In this document: one piece after another, positions 44,780 to 57,573 of the stretch
Position numbering within the stretch: position 1 is the first letter of the stretch
How the letters are laid out: each line of letters opens with the position of its first letter
DNA from: Pelodictyon phaeoclathratiforme BU-1
GTDB lineage: Bacteria > Bacteroidota > Chlorobiia > Chlorobiales > Chlorobiaceae
Direction of reading: 5' to 3'
Length of the DNA: 64,000 bases
NCBI RefSeq assembly: GCF_000020645.1
Contig: NC_011060.1
Location: 2,184,501 to 2,248,500, forward strand
Position numbers and translations under genes: made by a program
Notes under the pieces: model-generated
Databases searched by the model: none
The model's input: the letters and a program-made list of their open reading frames with translations, nothing else
Told to the model about the DNA's origin: nothing

Positions 44780-47700
44780 ATGGTTTGTCCGCTACATATG
44801 AAAACGTTATCAGGAATAGAGCCACAAAGCGCTGCCGTCACAAAAAAAAATCCCGGGTTCCTCATCGATACCATCAGGCAATCGAAACCGTTCATTCTGC
44901 TGAAAGAGGCGCTGCGTAGCGCTCTGCCTGATAAAACAGGCTGTTATGACCCGGCTGATGTGGCCGGCCTGCAGGGCTCACTCTCTTCAATCATGGCTGC
45001 AACCCTGTTTACTGACCTCCCCTCCCCTCTCATGCTGCTTTGCGGCCAGAACAGCTTCGAGCGCTATGAAAATGATTTTGCGGCGCTTCTTCCTAAAGAG
45101 TGCATCTGCAATACATCGGATGAACTCTCTCTCTCTATCGGAGCGCTATCTACCGGAAAAAAATCGCTTATCCTCTCTTTTTTCGATGATCTTGACGTCA
45201 CACTCTGCCAGCCAGGCGAAGCAGAAAACCGGATTTTCCGTCTGAAAACAGAGTTCGATGCGGGATATGAACCCCTGAAACGCTTTTTGACGGCCAACAG
45301 CTTTGAACAAAGAGAGTTTGTTGAAGATGAAGGCGAGTTTTCGGTGCGGGGCTCAATCATCGATGTCTTCCCTTTTGGAGCAGGTGAACCCCTGCGCATA
45401 GAATTTTTCGGCGATACCATCACCTCACTGCGAGTATTCGATATCAACAGTCAGCTCTCAGGAAAAACTTTGCTGGCAGCCGATCTCACGGCCAGCTTTA
45501 CCGATGCCCTGAACAGCGCCCCGGAGAGCGAAACAACCATTCTTGACTATCTTGATCCGGCAACCCTCATCATCATTGATGATTCAACCGAGTTTGCATT
45601 GCGGGATAACCATGAGAGCCTCACCATGGCGCTTTCACGCTTCCGCACTGTCAGAATCAGCCAACTCTCGCCTTCTGCAATAGATTTCTGTTCCGGCCCC
45701 CAGAAAAAACTGAACGCCAATTTCCGTTCGCTTGCCGCCCAACTCCAGCAGGAAACTGCAGAACACAAAAAGCCGCTTTTTGCAACCAGTTCACGCCGCG
45801 AGATCGCTGAATTGACAGATTTTCTTGCAGAGGAAATTTCAAGTTCAAAAAAAACCGGACAACTTGAAGCGAGCTGGATTCCGGTCAATTTGCATACCGG
45901 ATTTACTTTTGGCGATCTTGATCTCTATACCGAATCCGATATCTTCGGCAAGCTGCACGCCCATAAAGCACACCGGAAACGGAAAATCCGGGGAATTTCA
46001 CTCAAAGATCTCCAGAAGCTTAAAGTTGGCGATTATGTTGTCCATGAGGATTACGGTATCGGAATTTTCCGCTCCCTTGAAACCATAACGGCAGGGAATT
46101 CCGAACAGGAGTGTGTGCTTGTTGAATATGCCGGAGGAGACAAGCTTTTTGTCAATATCCAGAATATCCGGCTGCTCTCGAAATATACCGCATCCGAAAG
46201 CTCTCTTCCTGCCCTCTCAAAACTTGGCAGTTCAAAATGGGCGGCAAAAAAGGATAAAGTTCGCAAGCAGCTCCGCGATATTGCCATCAATCTGATCAAG
46301 GTTTATGCACAGCGAAAAATGCAAATCGGATTTGGTTTTGCTCCCGACTCCATCTACATGCGGGAGTTCGAAGCCTCATTTATTTTTGACGAAACGCCCG
46401 ATCAGCTCAAGGCGATTCATGACGTCAAAAAAGATATGCAGGAGCCCCACCCGATGGATCGTCTGATCTGCGGTGACGCCGGATTCGGAAAAACCGAGAT
46501 TGCCATGAGGGCCGCATTCAAGGCGGTGGAATCGGGCAAACAGGTTGCCGTACTGACCCCAACAACCATTCTTTCTCACCAGCACGCAGAATCCTTTACC
46601 AGAAGATTTGAAAATTTCCCGATTTCAATAGCCGTGCTCAGCCGTTTTGTGCCACGCAAGGAGCAGCAGAAGGTTATTAAAAGAATAGCAGAGGGAACCA
46701 TTGATATTGTAATCGGCACTCACCGGCTGGTCTCAAAGGATGTGCTCTTCAAGGATCTCGGACTCCTCGTCATTGATGAAGAGCAGCACTTTGGCGTAGA
46801 GGTAAAAGAGAAGCTGCGTGAACAGTTCCCCGGAGTCGATACGCTGACCATGTCGGCCACACCCATTCCGCGAACCCTGCAGTTTTCCATGCTTGGCGCC
46901 AGGGATCTCTCCATTGTCTCGACCCCTCCAAAAAACCGCCAGCCCGTTGAAACCCTTATTACCGACTATGATCCGGCGCTCATTCAATCGGCTATCCGCC
47001 GGGAAATAAAGCGGGAGGGGCAGGTCTTTTTTCTGCATAACCGCATTGCATCGCTTGACGATATTCTCCAGACACTCCGCGAGCTTGTTCCCTCGGCCCG
47101 GATTGTTTTCGCTCATGGCCAACTGCCCCCGAGAGAGCTTGAAAAGATCATGATGGATTTCATGCAAAAAGAGGTAGACGTGCTCATCTCTACCACCATC
47201 ATTGGCTCCGGGCTCGACATCTCCAATGCCAATACCATAATCATCAACCGCGCCGACATGTTTGGACTCTCTGATCTCTACCAGTTGCGCGGAAGAGTTG
47301 GAAGAAGTGAACGAAAGGCTTACTGCTACCTTATCGCACCACCGCTGAATACCCTGAAAAAAGAGGCCGTTCAGCGTCTTGCCGTTATTGAGAGCTTTAC
47401 TGAACTGGGATCTGGTTTCAACATCGCCCTGCGCGACCTTGATATCCGGGGAGCAGGCAACCTGCTCGGAGCGGAGCAGTCGGGATACATCCATGAACTC
47501 GGCTTCGATCTCTACCAGAAAATGCTTGAAGAGACCGTTGCCGAACTCAAATCGACCGAGTTCAGCCACATGTTTTCCGCCGAAGGCGCCAAGGCCGCAA
47601 GAAGCGCCAAAACGTGTGACCTGCTCTTCTTTTTTGATGCCCTCATTCCGGAATACTATCTCACCGCAACCCCTGAGCGCTTCGCCTTTTATGACAAAAT

Positions 47701-48109
47701 TGCGAAAGCCTCAACAGAGCATAAGGTCGATACCCTCGAGGCAGAGCTCAAGGATCGCTTCGGCCCCCTCCCCGAAGAGGTCGGAAACCTGCTGCTGCTG
47801 ACAAAACTCAAAATCACGGGATCGGCGCTCGGACTGGAAAAAATTGACCTCCAGCCACAAAGCGCCATCCTCTTTCTGCCCGATCAGGATAACGACCATC
47901 TTGCCAACAAGGCCTTCCTCCAATACCTCTTTGTATCAGTGCAGGAACCCTGGATGGAGGAGTATAAACCGGGATTCAAGATGGATAAAAAGATGAAGCT
48001 GGTGCTGCACCACCCTTCCGGCAGCGATACATCACCGGCAGGACTGCTCCACCGGTACACCGAGCTGCTGAAAAAACTTGAGCTGGCTTCGAAGGAGATG
48101 GCATTATAA
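44780..48109 (+). CDS. mfd: transcription-repair coupling factor Mfd
   Basis: A 1,109-residue SF2 translocase. UvrB-like N-terminal region with [19 protein letters not shown]; the RNA-polymerase-interacting domain has [16 protein letters not shown]; Walker [10 protein letters not shown] begins at about 565; DEEQHFGV is motif II; the RecG-like TRG end has [15 protein letters not shown]. Mfd removes stalled polymerase and recruits UvrA. The start may instead be ATG 44798; neither has a strong ribosome site. Confidence 0.95.
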   Translation: MVCPLHMKTLSGIEPQSAAVTKKNPGFLIDTIRQSKPFILLKEALRSALPDKTGCYDPADVAGLQGSLSSIMAATLFTDLPSPLMLLCGQNSFERYENDFAALLPKECICNTSDELSLSIGALSTGKKSLILSFFDDLDVTLCQPGEAENRIFRLKTEFDAGYEPLKRFLTANSFEQREFVEDEGEFSVRGSIIDVFPFGAGEPLRIEFFGDTITSLRVFDINSQLSGKTLLAADLTASFTDALNSAPESETTILDYLDPATLIIIDDSTEFALRDNHESLTMALSRFRTVRISQLSPSAIDFCSGPQKKLNANFRSLAAQLQQETAEHKKPLFATSSRREIAELTDFLAEEISSSKKTGQLEASWIPVNLHTGFTFGDLDLYTESDIFGKLHAHKAHRKRKIRGISLKDLQKLKVGDYVVHEDYGIGIFRSLETITAGNSEQECVLVEYAGGDKLFVNIQNIRLLSKYTASESSLPALSKLGSSKWAAKKDKVRKQLRDIAINLIKVYAQRKMQIGFGFAPDSIYMREFEASFIFDETPDQLKAIHDVKKDMQEPHPMDRLICGDAGFGKTEIAMRAAFKAVESGKQVAVLTPTTILSHQHAESFTRRFENFPISIAVLSRFVPRKEQQKVIKRIAEGTIDIVIGTHRLVSKDVLFKDLGLLVIDEEQHFGVEVKEKLREQFPGVDTLTMSATPIPRTLQFSMLGARDLSIVSTPPKNRQPVETLITDYDPALIQSAIRREIKREGQVFFLHNRIASLDDILQTLRELVPSARIVFAHGQLPPRELEKIMMDFMQKEVDVLISTTIIGSGLDISNANTIIINRADMFGLSDLYQLRGRVGRSERKAYCYLIAPPLNTLKKEAVQRLAVIESFTELGSGFNIALRDLDIRGAGNLLGAEQSGYIHELGFDLYQKMLEETVAELKSTEFSHMFSAEGAKAARSAKTCDLLFFFDALIPEYYLTATPERFAFYDKIAKASTEHKVDTLEAELKDRFGPLPEEVGNLLLLTKLKITGSALGLEKIDLQPQSAILFLPDQDNDHLANKAFLQYLFVSVQEPWMEEYKPGFKMDKKMKLVLHHPSGSDTSPAGLLHRYTELLKKLELASKEMAL

Positions 48110-48224
48110 CCCCGCTTCAATTCCATGAATTTGTTGATTTACTGCAACTTTTGCTCTTGCGTTGATGTTCAAAATACAAGACATAATTGGTCTTATATTT
48201 TTAGAATCATAACAGTACATCATC

Positions 48225-48842
48225 ATGCATATCACGATCAATAATCAGCAGTATGAGGCAAACGAGGGTGACCGGTTACTTGATATCGCTCGTACGAATC
48301 ATGCTCACATAGGCTATTTCTGCGGGGGGAATGGAATTTGTCAAACCTGCTATGTCAGGGTTCTTGAAGGCAGTGAGCTTCTCTCTCCGCTCAGTGAAGA
48401 GGAAAAAGCGCTCCTTTCTGATGCTCTTTTGAGCGAGGGGACAAGAATGGGCTGTATGGCTAAAGTTGAAAAACCCGGGACGATAAGGATCATATCAGCA
48501 GTCGAAGAGGTCAAGCAAATGGTTGAAACCAATCCGCTGCAATTGGCAGGGTATGCCGCCAAAATGGGCAGGGAGGCGCTTGTAAAGTTTCCCGAAACCA
48601 TGCAGTTGCAGTCGAAAAGGGAGTTTGATCTGTGGCAACTCTTTTCTGACATTGTCGGTGGCATCGGAAATGCTTTCCAGCTTTTCTTCCAGGCCTTTAC
48701 CGCGCCGCTATCGTGTGATAGTCAACATGAGGAGGGCTGCTGCGTCAGGCCCTTTGCAGAGAAATCAACTGCCTCTGAACCATCATGCAGCAGCAACAAA
48801 GGGAAGATAACCACGATGACGAGAGCGCATATTGCAGCATAA
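48225..48842 (+). CDS. chlorosome envelope [2Fe-2S] protein, CsmI/CsmJ/CsmX family
   Basis: A 205-residue protein. The N-terminal 95 residues are a plant/adrenodoxin-type ferredoxin domain with cluster ligands C33, C39 and C42 ([10 protein letters not shown]) and C77. The following part, with hydrophobic [19 protein letters not shown], is the chlorosome-envelope domain. Such proteins are thought to mediate redox control of energy transfer by reducing or oxidising quenching quinones. The Ser/Cys-rich tail is unconserved. A paralogue follows 162 bases later. Confidence 0.88.
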   Translation: MHITINNQQYEANEGDRLLDIARTNHAHIGYFCGGNGICQTCYVRVLEGSELLSPLSEEEKALLSDALLSEGTRMGCMAKVEKPGTIRIISAVEEVKQMVETNPLQLAGYAAKMGREALVKFPETMQLQSKREFDLWQLFSDIVGGIGNAFQLFFQAFTAPLSCDSQHEEGCCVRPFAEKSTASEPSCSSNKGKITTMTRAHIAA

Positions 48843-49004
48843 TAAGCGAATGTATCTTTCAGGAGATGAGTTGCAGCTTCAATCGAACCCTTTATGCTGA
48901 TCGGAGCAAAGAGGTTTGGTTGAGGCTGCGGCAAAATTTTGTATATTTTGTATCGAAGGAAGTCAATTACGGTTTAATTAACTCACCATTAATTACAAAA
49001 AACC

Positions 49005-49685
49005 ATGATCATATTCATCAACGATAAACCTTGTGAAGCAAAAACAGGTGATTTGCTCCTGAAGGTTGCGCAACGTCATAACTGCCACATTGGTTATATC
49101 TGCGGGGGAAATGGTATCTGCCAGAGTTGCTTTGTTTATGTCAAGGAGGGGATGGACTCTCTTTCAGCTCCGAACAATATTGAAAAGGCCTTTATTTCTG
49201 ATAAACTGTTTCAGGAGGGAGGAAGGCTTGCCTGTCAGTGTGTGATTATCAAAGAGGGAACTGTTCGGCTTCTTTCAAGGGCCGAGAACCTCAAACGCAT
49301 TGTTCTCTCTCTGAACGTACCTGGTTTTATCACCTATGCCCAAACCATTGGCTATAATGTTGTCAATAAACTGCCTGAAGGTGCAGGTACCCTTGTTGAC
49401 AGAATCAAAAAGGGGCAGATAAGTCCGGGCGATTCTCTCGGCAAAATTGGCAACGGGGTGGTTCAGGCATCACAACTGCTTTCCAGTACCGTTATGGAAT
49501 CCTTCCCCTTTCTGCAATACCCCGCTACCATCCTTGCCGATGGAGCCAAGGGCGCATTGAAAGGTGCAACAGAGATGGTATGCACTGTTTCAGGAGGACG
49601 TCTGCATTTGCCAGGAACAGATGCTTCCTGCTGCAAGAGTGAAAAAACTCCGGTTATTGAGCCGGTAAAAATATCTGTAAAGTAG
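49005..49685 (+). CDS. chlorosome envelope [2Fe-2S] protein, second paralogue
   Basis: A 226-residue paralogue of the preceding gene with the same ligand spacing (C33, C39, C42, C77). Its C-terminal envelope part is longer: SLNVPGFITYAQTIGYNVVN, then GKIGNGVVQASQLLSSTVME. Which of CsmI, CsmJ or CsmX it is cannot be settled without alignment. It lies before the alanine-dehydrogenase-like gene and opposite the CrtH-like gene. Confidence 0.88.
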   Translation: MIIFINDKPCEAKTGDLLLKVAQRHNCHIGYICGGNGICQSCFVYVKEGMDSLSAPNNIEKAFISDKLFQEGGRLACQCVIIKEGTVRLLSRAENLKRIVLSLNVPGFITYAQTIGYNVVNKLPEGAGTLVDRIKKGQISPGDSLGKIGNGVVQASQLLSSTVMESFPFLQYPATILADGAKGALKGATEMVCTVSGGRLHLPGTDASCCKSEKTPVIEPVKISVK

Positions 49686-49736
49686 TTTTTCCCCTTTTTT
49701 GATCGGGGGCCAGAAACAACAACCATTGAATTGCTG

Positions 49737-50957
49737 ATGGGGTACTCTTCTGATATCGGAAATGTTGAGTTTGAGCTTGGTGCCAAAACCCTTGAGCGCT
49801 GGCTGATAAAGCCTGAGAAAACGATGGAAATTGTTCTTGGGATTCCCCGTGAACGGCTTCAGGATGAACGCCGGGTGGCTATATCACCTCCCGGTGTTCA
49901 GATACTCGTTGAGCAGGGCATCAAGGTTATCGTTGAAAAATCTGCCGGTAATTTCTGTAACTTCACCGATCTCGCATATGGCGAAGCTGGAGCAACCATT
50001 GCCGAATCCCCGGAGGAGCTCTACCAGCAGTCGAATGTCATTGTGAAGGTCTCTCCCCCGATGACCGAAGAGCTTCCCCTTTTTATGCCAGGTCAGATGC
50101 TCATCTCAGCCCTCCATCTTGGAACAATCACCCCGGATCTGATAAAAGCACTGATCGAGAAGAATATTACCGCTCTCGGATTTGAGTTTATCGAAACAAG
50201 GGATGGCGAGCTGCCGATTGTCAGGACGCTGAGCGAAATCGCCGGTTCACTGGCCATACAGACAGCGGCCAAATACCTTGAAACAGGTTACGGGGGCAGC
50301 GGCATTCTCCTTGGAGGCATTGCAGGTGTTCCACCGGCCTGGGTCACCATTATCGGGGCTGGAACCGTCGGGCTTTTTGCCGCACAGGATGCGCTTGGAC
50401 TCGGTGCGCAGGTTACCGTTATCGATAAGGAGATCAATCGGTTGCGACGATTCGAAGCATTTTTCAACCGTCACCTTGTCACCGCCATTGCAAACGATCA
50501 TTACATTGCCGAAATTGCGAAGATGTCGGACGTTCTGATTGGCGCACTGAGCCCGCGTCAGAAAATCATCAAGCCACTGGTCAGCGAACAGGTGGTCAAG
50601 TCGATGAAGCCCGGTTCGGTGATTATTGATGTCTCGATTGATCAGGGTGCCTGTTTCGCTACCAGCCGCCATACATCCCACACCAATCCCATTTATGTCA
50701 AGCACGGCGTTACCCATTACTGCGTACCGAATATCCCGTCAGCCGTCGCAAAAACAGCCTCTTTCGCCCTGACCAATACCCTTTTGCCTTTTCTTCTGAA
50801 ACTGACAGGACATGAGACCGTTTCAGAGATTCTCTGGAAAAGTCACAGTTTGCGGAAGGGAACCTACATTTTCAAGGGCTATGTCACACAAAAAATTCTT
50901 GCTGAATTGACAGACATTCCTTTCAGAGAGATCGATATGCTACTTGCTGCCTCCTGA
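49737..50957 (+). CDS. alanine dehydrogenase/PntA-like protein
   Basis: A 406-residue protein of the AlaDH/transhydrogenase alpha family. The catalytic N-domain has GIPRERLQDERRVAISP and the NAD domain VTIIGAGTVGLFAAQDALGLG; the linker KPGSVIIDVSIDQGACF matches alanine dehydrogenase. It has a 29-residue N-terminal extension before the family start, so the true start may be ATG 49824. Substrate not certain. Confidence 0.85.
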   Translation: MGYSSDIGNVEFELGAKTLERWLIKPEKTMEIVLGIPRERLQDERRVAISPPGVQILVEQGIKVIVEKSAGNFCNFTDLAYGEAGATIAESPEELYQQSNVIVKVSPPMTEELPLFMPGQMLISALHLGTITPDLIKALIEKNITALGFEFIETRDGELPIVRTLSEIAGSLAIQTAAKYLETGYGGSGILLGGIAGVPPAWVTIIGAGTVGLFAAQDALGLGAQVTVIDKEINRLRRFEAFFNRHLVTAIANDHYIAEIAKMSDVLIGALSPRQKIIKPLVSEQVVKSMKPGSVIIDVSIDQGACFATSRHTSHTNPIYVKHGVTHYCVPNIPSAVAKTASFALTNTLLPFLLKLTGHETVSEILWKSHSLRKGTYIFKGYVTQKILAELTDIPFREIDMLLAAS

Positions 50958-50966
50958 CGCTCCCGA

Positions 50967-52502
50967 TTACACTAACGGATCAAGCGGCTTGCCAAATTTT
51001 CTGGCAATCAGGGATGCGCACGATACCCCCGAATAGGTTACGGCTATGACGCCCTGCCCGGGAAAAGTACTGTCGCCTACAGCAAAGAGATTTTTTATCG
51101 GTGTTGTGTTCTGGGGTTTCTGGAGAATACTCTGCCCCGGTTTGAGCAGAGGCCCGTATGATCCTTTAAAGCGATTGAGATAGCGCTCATGGGTAAGCGG
51201 CGTAGCAAGTACCTTTAGTTTTACAGCTTTCGATAATCCGGGTAAAATCCGCTCTATCCGGAAAATTATCCCGGCTGCAACCTCATCCTTTGCTGCAAGG
51301 TAGGCACTGCTACCCCTCTCATAATGTTGCCACTCTTCAACCTCTCCAGTAACGAAAGCATGAACAATATGTCTGCCGGGAGGCGCCAGTGATGGATCAA
51401 GAATGGTTGGTGCAGAAAAATAGATGGTTCCTCCCAACTGGTTATAGCTCTTCCAGTCGTCGACCAGAATATGGTGCATATGAAACCCTTCGGGAATAAC
51501 AGAAGCATCAACACCGAGAAAAAGCTGGAACCAGCTCGGCGCCCTCAGAAAACGTTTTTCATCCACCCTGTAGCGCGAGTCGATAACAAGGCGATTAAAG
51601 GTATCCCAGACTGTTGCATTGCTGATTACCGCTTTTGCATAGTACTCTGTGCCATCGGCAAGCCTGACGCCACGGGCCTCACCGTTGCTGACCAGAATCT
51701 CGGTAACCTCTGATTGATAACAAATACGTCCGCCAAACTTCCTGATCCCCTTGCAAAGCCCATCAGGAATAGCGCCGGAACCGCCGATCGGATAATTGAT
51801 GCCGCCGAAATGGCGATCGGCAAGACAGATGCTGGCATTGACCAGTGGGGTTGCAAGAGCATCCTGCACCGCCCAGGAGTAGGCCTCAATGTCGATAAAA
51901 TGGAGCAGTTCTTCATCCTTAATATAACTTCTGGCGGTTTTCCCCATTGAACGAAAGCTTTTCAGCGCAAGAGCCATGGTCTTGAGAGGATGTGCAGCAC
52001 CGACCGAGAGCAGATGTGTCACATCCTCAAGCGAGCCCGCAGGCAGAGCGCTGAGAATGTCATAAACCTCCGTGAGCTCATGATAAAATTTTCTGATTCC
52101 GTCACTCTCATGCGGAAAACGAGCGGCAAGAGCATCAAGAAATGCTTGTTGGTTATAAGAGGCTGGTAGAGAAAAACCACCGGGCAGGTGATAATGGATC
52201 TGAACAGGGTCAAAAATTGTGAGCACCTCAATATCGAGCTTTCTGAATATTCGCGTATGCAGGTTCAGGGTGCCACTGCTGCTATTGTCACCAAAACCAT
52301 AAAAAACCGATGCTCCGGCATCAAAACGATACCCCTCCCGCTGGAAAGAAGAGCAACTTCCCCCCGCATATCGGTTCTTCTCGAAAACAAGGGTTGAAAT
52401 GCCCCTCTCCTGAAGCAATGCTGCTGCAGTGAGCCCTCCAACTCCTGAACCGATAACAATCACATCAGCAGAAAGATCAGCGGATACATTCATGGAACAC
52501 AT
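50967..52502 (-). CDS. crtH: carotenoid cis-trans isomerase, CrtH/CrtISO type
   Basis: A 511-residue FAD-dependent enzyme. The dinucleotide motif is VIVIGSGVGGLTAAALLQER, and the C-terminal FAD segment is NLFAVGDSTFPGQGVIAV. EGYRFDAGASVFYGFG and the overall length fit prolycopene isomerase rather than phytoene desaturase CrtI. It would isomerise poly-cis lycopene in chlorobactene or isorenieratene synthesis. The alternative ATG at 52493 is equally likely. Convergent with the alanine-dehydrogenase-like gene. Confidence 0.8.
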   Translation of the reverse strand: MCSMNVSADLSADVIVIGSGVGGLTAAALLQERGISTLVFEKNRYAGGSCSSFQREGYRFDAGASVFYGFGDNSSSGTLNLHTRIFRKLDIEVLTIFDPVQIHYHLPGGFSLPASYNQQAFLDALAARFPHESDGIRKFYHELTEVYDILSALPAGSLEDVTHLLSVGAAHPLKTMALALKSFRSMGKTARSYIKDEELLHFIDIEAYSWAVQDALATPLVNASICLADRHFGGINYPIGGSGAIPDGLCKGIRKFGGRICYQSEVTEILVSNGEARGVRLADGTEYYAKAVISNATVWDTFNRLVIDSRYRVDEKRFLRAPSWFQLFLGVDASVIPEGFHMHHILVDDWKSYNQLGGTIYFSAPTILDPSLAPPGRHIVHAFVTGEVEEWQHYERGSSAYLAAKDEVAAGIIFRIERILPGLSKAVKLKVLATPLTHERYLNRFKGSYGPLLKPGQSILQKPQNTTPIKNLFAVGDSTFPGQGVIAVTYSGVSCASLIARKFGKPLDPLV

Positions 52503-52568
52503 GCCTTTGGATTATGTTTACGAAGTTCAGAAAAGCCTTAAAGTATATTGCTTTAAATATATTAATTT

Positions 52569-53258
52569 ATGAAAAGATTCTTCGGAATGCAAAACAACGT
52601 TTCTTTGAACCCTGGAAGATATCATCCCATGGATAAACCTGATCCTGCTCGCGACTTAAAAACCGGGACAAAAAAAGAGACGCTCTCCCGAGATGAGCGA
52701 CGAAAGCAACTTGAGTTTCAAAATGAAGCCGTTGTTCATCTTAACGCCCTCTATAACTATGCTCTTCACTTGACCATGAATCCAAGTGATGCTGAGGATC
52801 TGGTGCAGGAGACCTATCTGAAGGCATATAGATTTTTTAATTCTTTTGAGCGGGGAACAAACTGTAAGGCATGGCTGTTTAAAATCCTGAAAAACAACTA
52901 TATCAACCGCTTCAGGAAAAATTCGAAGGAACCTGGAAAAGTTGATTATGATCTTATTAAAGATTTTTATCATTCAATCAAAGACACCCGAAGTGATACC
53001 ACTGAGTCAGAAAGCGATTATTTCCATTCATTGCTGCACGAAGAGGTCTATCAGGCGCTTCACTCTCTGCCCGAGGAGTTCAGGGAGGTGATTCAGTTGT
53101 GTGATATTGAGGGATTTACCTATGAGGAAATTGCAAATATGGTAGAAAGCCCTATCGGAACGGTGAGGTCAAGGTTATATCGGGGCAGGAAGCTGCTTCG
53201 CAGTCAGCTTGAGGGATATGCAAAGAAATACGGCTTCAACACCGATAACGTTCAATAA
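52569..53258 (+). CDS. ECF-type sigma-70 factor
   Basis: A 229-residue RpoE-like sigma factor. Region 2: [27 protein letters not shown]. Region 4: [20 protein letters not shown], then [16 protein letters not shown]. The first 50 residues are a basic, poorly conserved extension; translation may start at M21 (52629). The next gene, 27 bases on, encodes a ZAS-type anti-sigma factor, so the pair probably responds to redox or oxidative stress. Confidence 0.9.
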   Translation: MKRFFGMQNNVSLNPGRYHPMDKPDPARDLKTGTKKETLSRDERRKQLEFQNEAVVHLNALYNYALHLTMNPSDAEDLVQETYLKAYRFFNSFERGTNCKAWLFKILKNNYINRFRKNSKEPGKVDYDLIKDFYHSIKDTRSDTTESESDYFHSLLHEEVYQALHSLPEEFREVIQLCDIEGFTYEEIANMVESPIGTVRSRLYRGRKLLRSQLEGYAKKYGFNTDNVQ

Positions 53259-53285
53259 ATCGAGACGCACAAACTTTTTTTTACT

Positions 53286-53543
53286 ATGAACTGCAAAAAG
53301 GCCAGCGTGCTTATGAGTGCCTCTCTGGATGGAGAGCTTTCCCACCTTGAAGAGCAGGATTTTCTCCTTCACATTTCGGAGTGCAAAGAGTGCCACAGAG
53401 AGTTTGAGGAGGCAAAAAAAACCAAAATGATCATCAGGGAAAAAATTATCCAGTTCAAGGCCCCTCAGACGTTGGTTATGTCAATCATGCAGCTTACCAG
53501 TTTCAATACCAAAGAGCACGAAGACACCCTCCTTTGTGAATAG
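53286..53543 (+). CDS. ZAS-domain anti-sigma factor
   Basis: An 85-residue protein with a zinc-type anti-sigma motif: MNCKKASVLMSASLDGEL, then HISECKECHREF (H-x3-C-x2-C). No membrane segment, so it is a soluble ZAS protein like RsrA/ChrR-type regulators. Its place after the sigma gene supports the partnership. Confidence 0.85.
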   Translation: MNCKKASVLMSASLDGELSHLEEQDFLLHISECKECHREFEEAKKTKMIIREKIIQFKAPQTLVMSIMQLTSFNTKEHEDTLLCE

Positions 53544-53695
53544 CACCTGCTGCCCGGGTTATTCACTCTGGAAAATAATTCATATCTTGTCCGGTTTGAA
53601 TTGTACGAATTAATAGCTATATACTCGTTCACGTTAACAATAGATTATCACTGCATAAAGGGAGGCAGTACTCCCCGGCGGTAACCAGGTATCCC

Positions 53696-54085
53696 ATGAG
53701 CAAAACGGTCACGATTACAGAAGAAGATGTAAAAAAATGGCATCTTAATATGCCTGATGAGATGTTTGAAGCGGTTTCCAATCGATTCAAGCTGCTCTCT
53801 GAACCAATGAGACTGAGAATTTTACGTGTGCTTTGTGAGAGCGAGCATACCGTTCAGGAAATTGTCAATGAAATACACGCAAGCCAGGCAAACATCTCAA
53901 AACATCTGGCCCTGATGTATGAGAGTGGTGTTGTAACCCGCAGGAAAGAGGGCTTGAAATGCTATTATCGTATCGCTGACGATAGTGTTATCTACGCTTG
54001 TTATCTGAGTTCAAAAAGTGTAGTTGATAACCTTCAGGAGCGACTTTGCTGGGTACAAAAAGTCCAGTCTAACCTCTCCAGTTGA
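53696..54085 (+). CDS. ArsR/SmtB-family transcriptional regulator
   Basis: A 129-residue winged-helix protein: [41 protein letters not shown], then [14 protein letters not shown]. Cysteines occur at ICE-like VLCES and in YACYL and RLCW, without a clear classical ELCVCDL metal box. Effector unknown. A GGGAG/CTCCC hairpin lies 20 bases before the start codon. Confidence 0.88.
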   Translation: MSKTVTITEEDVKKWHLNMPDEMFEAVSNRFKLLSEPMRLRILRVLCESEHTVQEIVNEIHASQANISKHLALMYESGVVTRRKEGLKCYYRIADDSVIYACYLSSKSVVDNLQERLCWVQKVQSNLSS

Positions 54086-54332
54086 CACTCTTTCCATTTT
54101 CCGCATCTCAATCCGGCACGCCTCCTCCTTTACGCCTCCTCCGCCTGACTTTTTGTCATACTGACACCAAATTCATGACATTTTCGCTATCAACAAGTCA
54201 TTTTGATGAAACTCCCTCAGGTGAAAAGGCGTATTTCAGTTTTGGCATGGTTTTTGATGTTTATTAGCATGGAATTGTTCATTACCATCAATTACTGTAA
54301 TCATAACAAACAAGAGCGAAAAGGAGATTACC

Positions 54333-54731
54333 ATGCTGGTACAATTAGCGAAAGACCCAATGAGACTGTTTGATGATATCTGGTCAGGTGCACAACAGCC
54401 TTCAGCCCCGGCTTTTAAGGTTGATATTTCAGAAGATGAGGCCGGATTCCATATTGATGCCGAACTTCCCGGTATCGCCAAAGAGAATGTGGTACTCCAC
54501 ATTGAAGATGATGTACTGACCATCAAAGCAGAGAGAACGGCGGAAACGGAAGAGAGCAAGAAAAATTATCATCGTATTGAGAGGAGCTCCGGAAGTTTTT
54601 CAAGGAGTTTTAATCTTGGTGAAATGATTGATCAGGAGAGCATCAGTGCAGATTTCAAGAACGGAATACTTCATGTAACGCTTCCGAAAGCTGTGCCGGT
54701 AAAGAAGAAAAAAGAGATTACGATTAATTAA
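54333..54731 (+). CDS. Hsp20-type small heat-shock protein
   Basis: A 132-residue alpha-crystallin-domain protein: [50 protein letters not shown], and [10 protein letters not shown] (the GxLxxxxPK signature). It prevents aggregation of unfolded proteins. AAGGAG precedes the start. It lies just before dnaK; no CIRCE element was seen in between or upstream. Confidence 0.93.
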   Translation: MLVQLAKDPMRLFDDIWSGAQQPSAPAFKVDISEDEAGFHIDAELPGIAKENVVLHIEDDVLTIKAERTAETEESKKNYHRIERSSGSFSRSFNLGEMIDQESISADFKNGILHVTLPKAVPVKKKKEITIN

Positions 54732-54776
54732 AATCACGTTCAGGAACCACCCGAACTCAGACATTATTAGTTGTAA

Positions 54777-56738
<1,962 letters not shown>

Positions 56739-56760
56739 GCTGTAAAAAGATCTCGTCTTG

Positions 56761-56794
56761 AACAAAGGGATTCCTGTGTGAATCCCTTTGTTTA
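56761..56794 (+). terminator. dnaK terminator
   Basis: AACAAAGGGATTC pairs with GAATCCCTTTGTT around a 6-base loop, 22 bases after the stop codon. Confidence 0.85.
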
Positions 56795-56878
56795 TTTAAC
56801 CGGGTTTTGCTAATTTGAACACTGTTGAAGGTAGAACACCAGAGTGTGATATATTTGCAAATTTTAACCGTGCAAACA

Positions 56879-57313
56879 ATGCAACCTCAGCTCAGCCGTC
56901 CGAACACCGGCGATAACCAGGTCAGGGTAAGTACAGCAGGGCCATGGTCAGGCAATGCTGCTCATAAAGCAGAAAAGTATTTTATCACCTCAGCAAAAAG
57001 AGATAATCGTGGTAACCTTCAGGTGCAGATAAGTCCCTCTTCGGGACGAAGAAAGTTATCGCCGACAAAGGTTATGATCGATAAAATCATTTCCGGGGAA
57101 ATTGAACTCTTTGTTCTTACGACACAGCCTGATATCGGTATTGATATCAAGAAGAAGATTATTGACAACGAGAATCGTTATGTCATTGACTTTGACAATC
57201 GTGGAATAAAATGGACCATGAGGGATATCCCTGTCTTTTACAGCTCATTATTACGGGAACTTTGCATTGAGATTGACCGGCGAACCTATACACTTGATGA
57301 ATTTTTCAAGTAA
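56879..57313 (+). CDS. conserved hypothetical protein, 144 aa
   Basis: A soluble basic protein: [16 protein letters not shown], then [19 protein letters not shown] and [20 protein letters not shown]. No known motif. I start at the ATG at 56879; the longer frame from 56825 begins with TTG. It is followed by a strong terminator and appears monocistronic. Family not recognised. Confidence 0.6.
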   Translation: MQPQLSRPNTGDNQVRVSTAGPWSGNAAHKAEKYFITSAKRDNRGNLQVQISPSSGRRKLSPTKVMIDKIISGEIELFVLTTQPDIGIDIKKKIIDNENRYVIDFDNRGIKWTMRDIPVFYSSLLRELCIEIDRRTYTLDEFFK

Positions 57314-57380
57314 TTGATAATTCACGGCTTTGCAAGTTGAGCTGGCTTTGAAGTCACGGCTCTCTCAAAAAGATGGAAAT

Positions 57381-57420
57381 CAATAAAAAAGGCTATCCGG
57401 AGGGGTGGCCTTTTTTATTG
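57381..57420. terminator. bidirectional terminator
   Basis: CAATAAAAAAGGC and GCCTTTTTTATTG form a perfect 13-bp stem with A and T runs on both sides, so it can work in both directions. Confidence 0.85.
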
Positions 57421-57496
57421 ACAGATTCTGAATCACACTCTTATTGCGAAATAGTGAGCCCGGCATTATCCATTAGGTCAGATGCTTATAGTAAAC

Positions 57497-57532
57497 GAAA
57501 AAGCTGCCTCATAACGTGAGTCATGAGACAGC
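57497..57532 (-). terminator. terminator of the tol-pal operon
   Basis: On the minus strand GCTGTCTCAT and ATGAGGCAGC pair around a 10-base loop, followed by TTTTTCG, about 40 bases after the ybgF stop. Confidence 0.8.
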
Positions 57533-57573
57533 AGCTCCATTGTTCTGTTCATTTCATAAGAGAGATGGATGAA

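Noticed and set aside
46733..47569. 278-codon open frame on the minus strand inside mfd
   Set aside because: Lies wholly antisense to conserved Mfd motifs, with no family resemblance; a shadow frame.
53650..53695. A riboswitch before the ArsR gene
   Set aside because: Only a small GGGAG/CTCCC hairpin is present; no known aptamer core was recognised.
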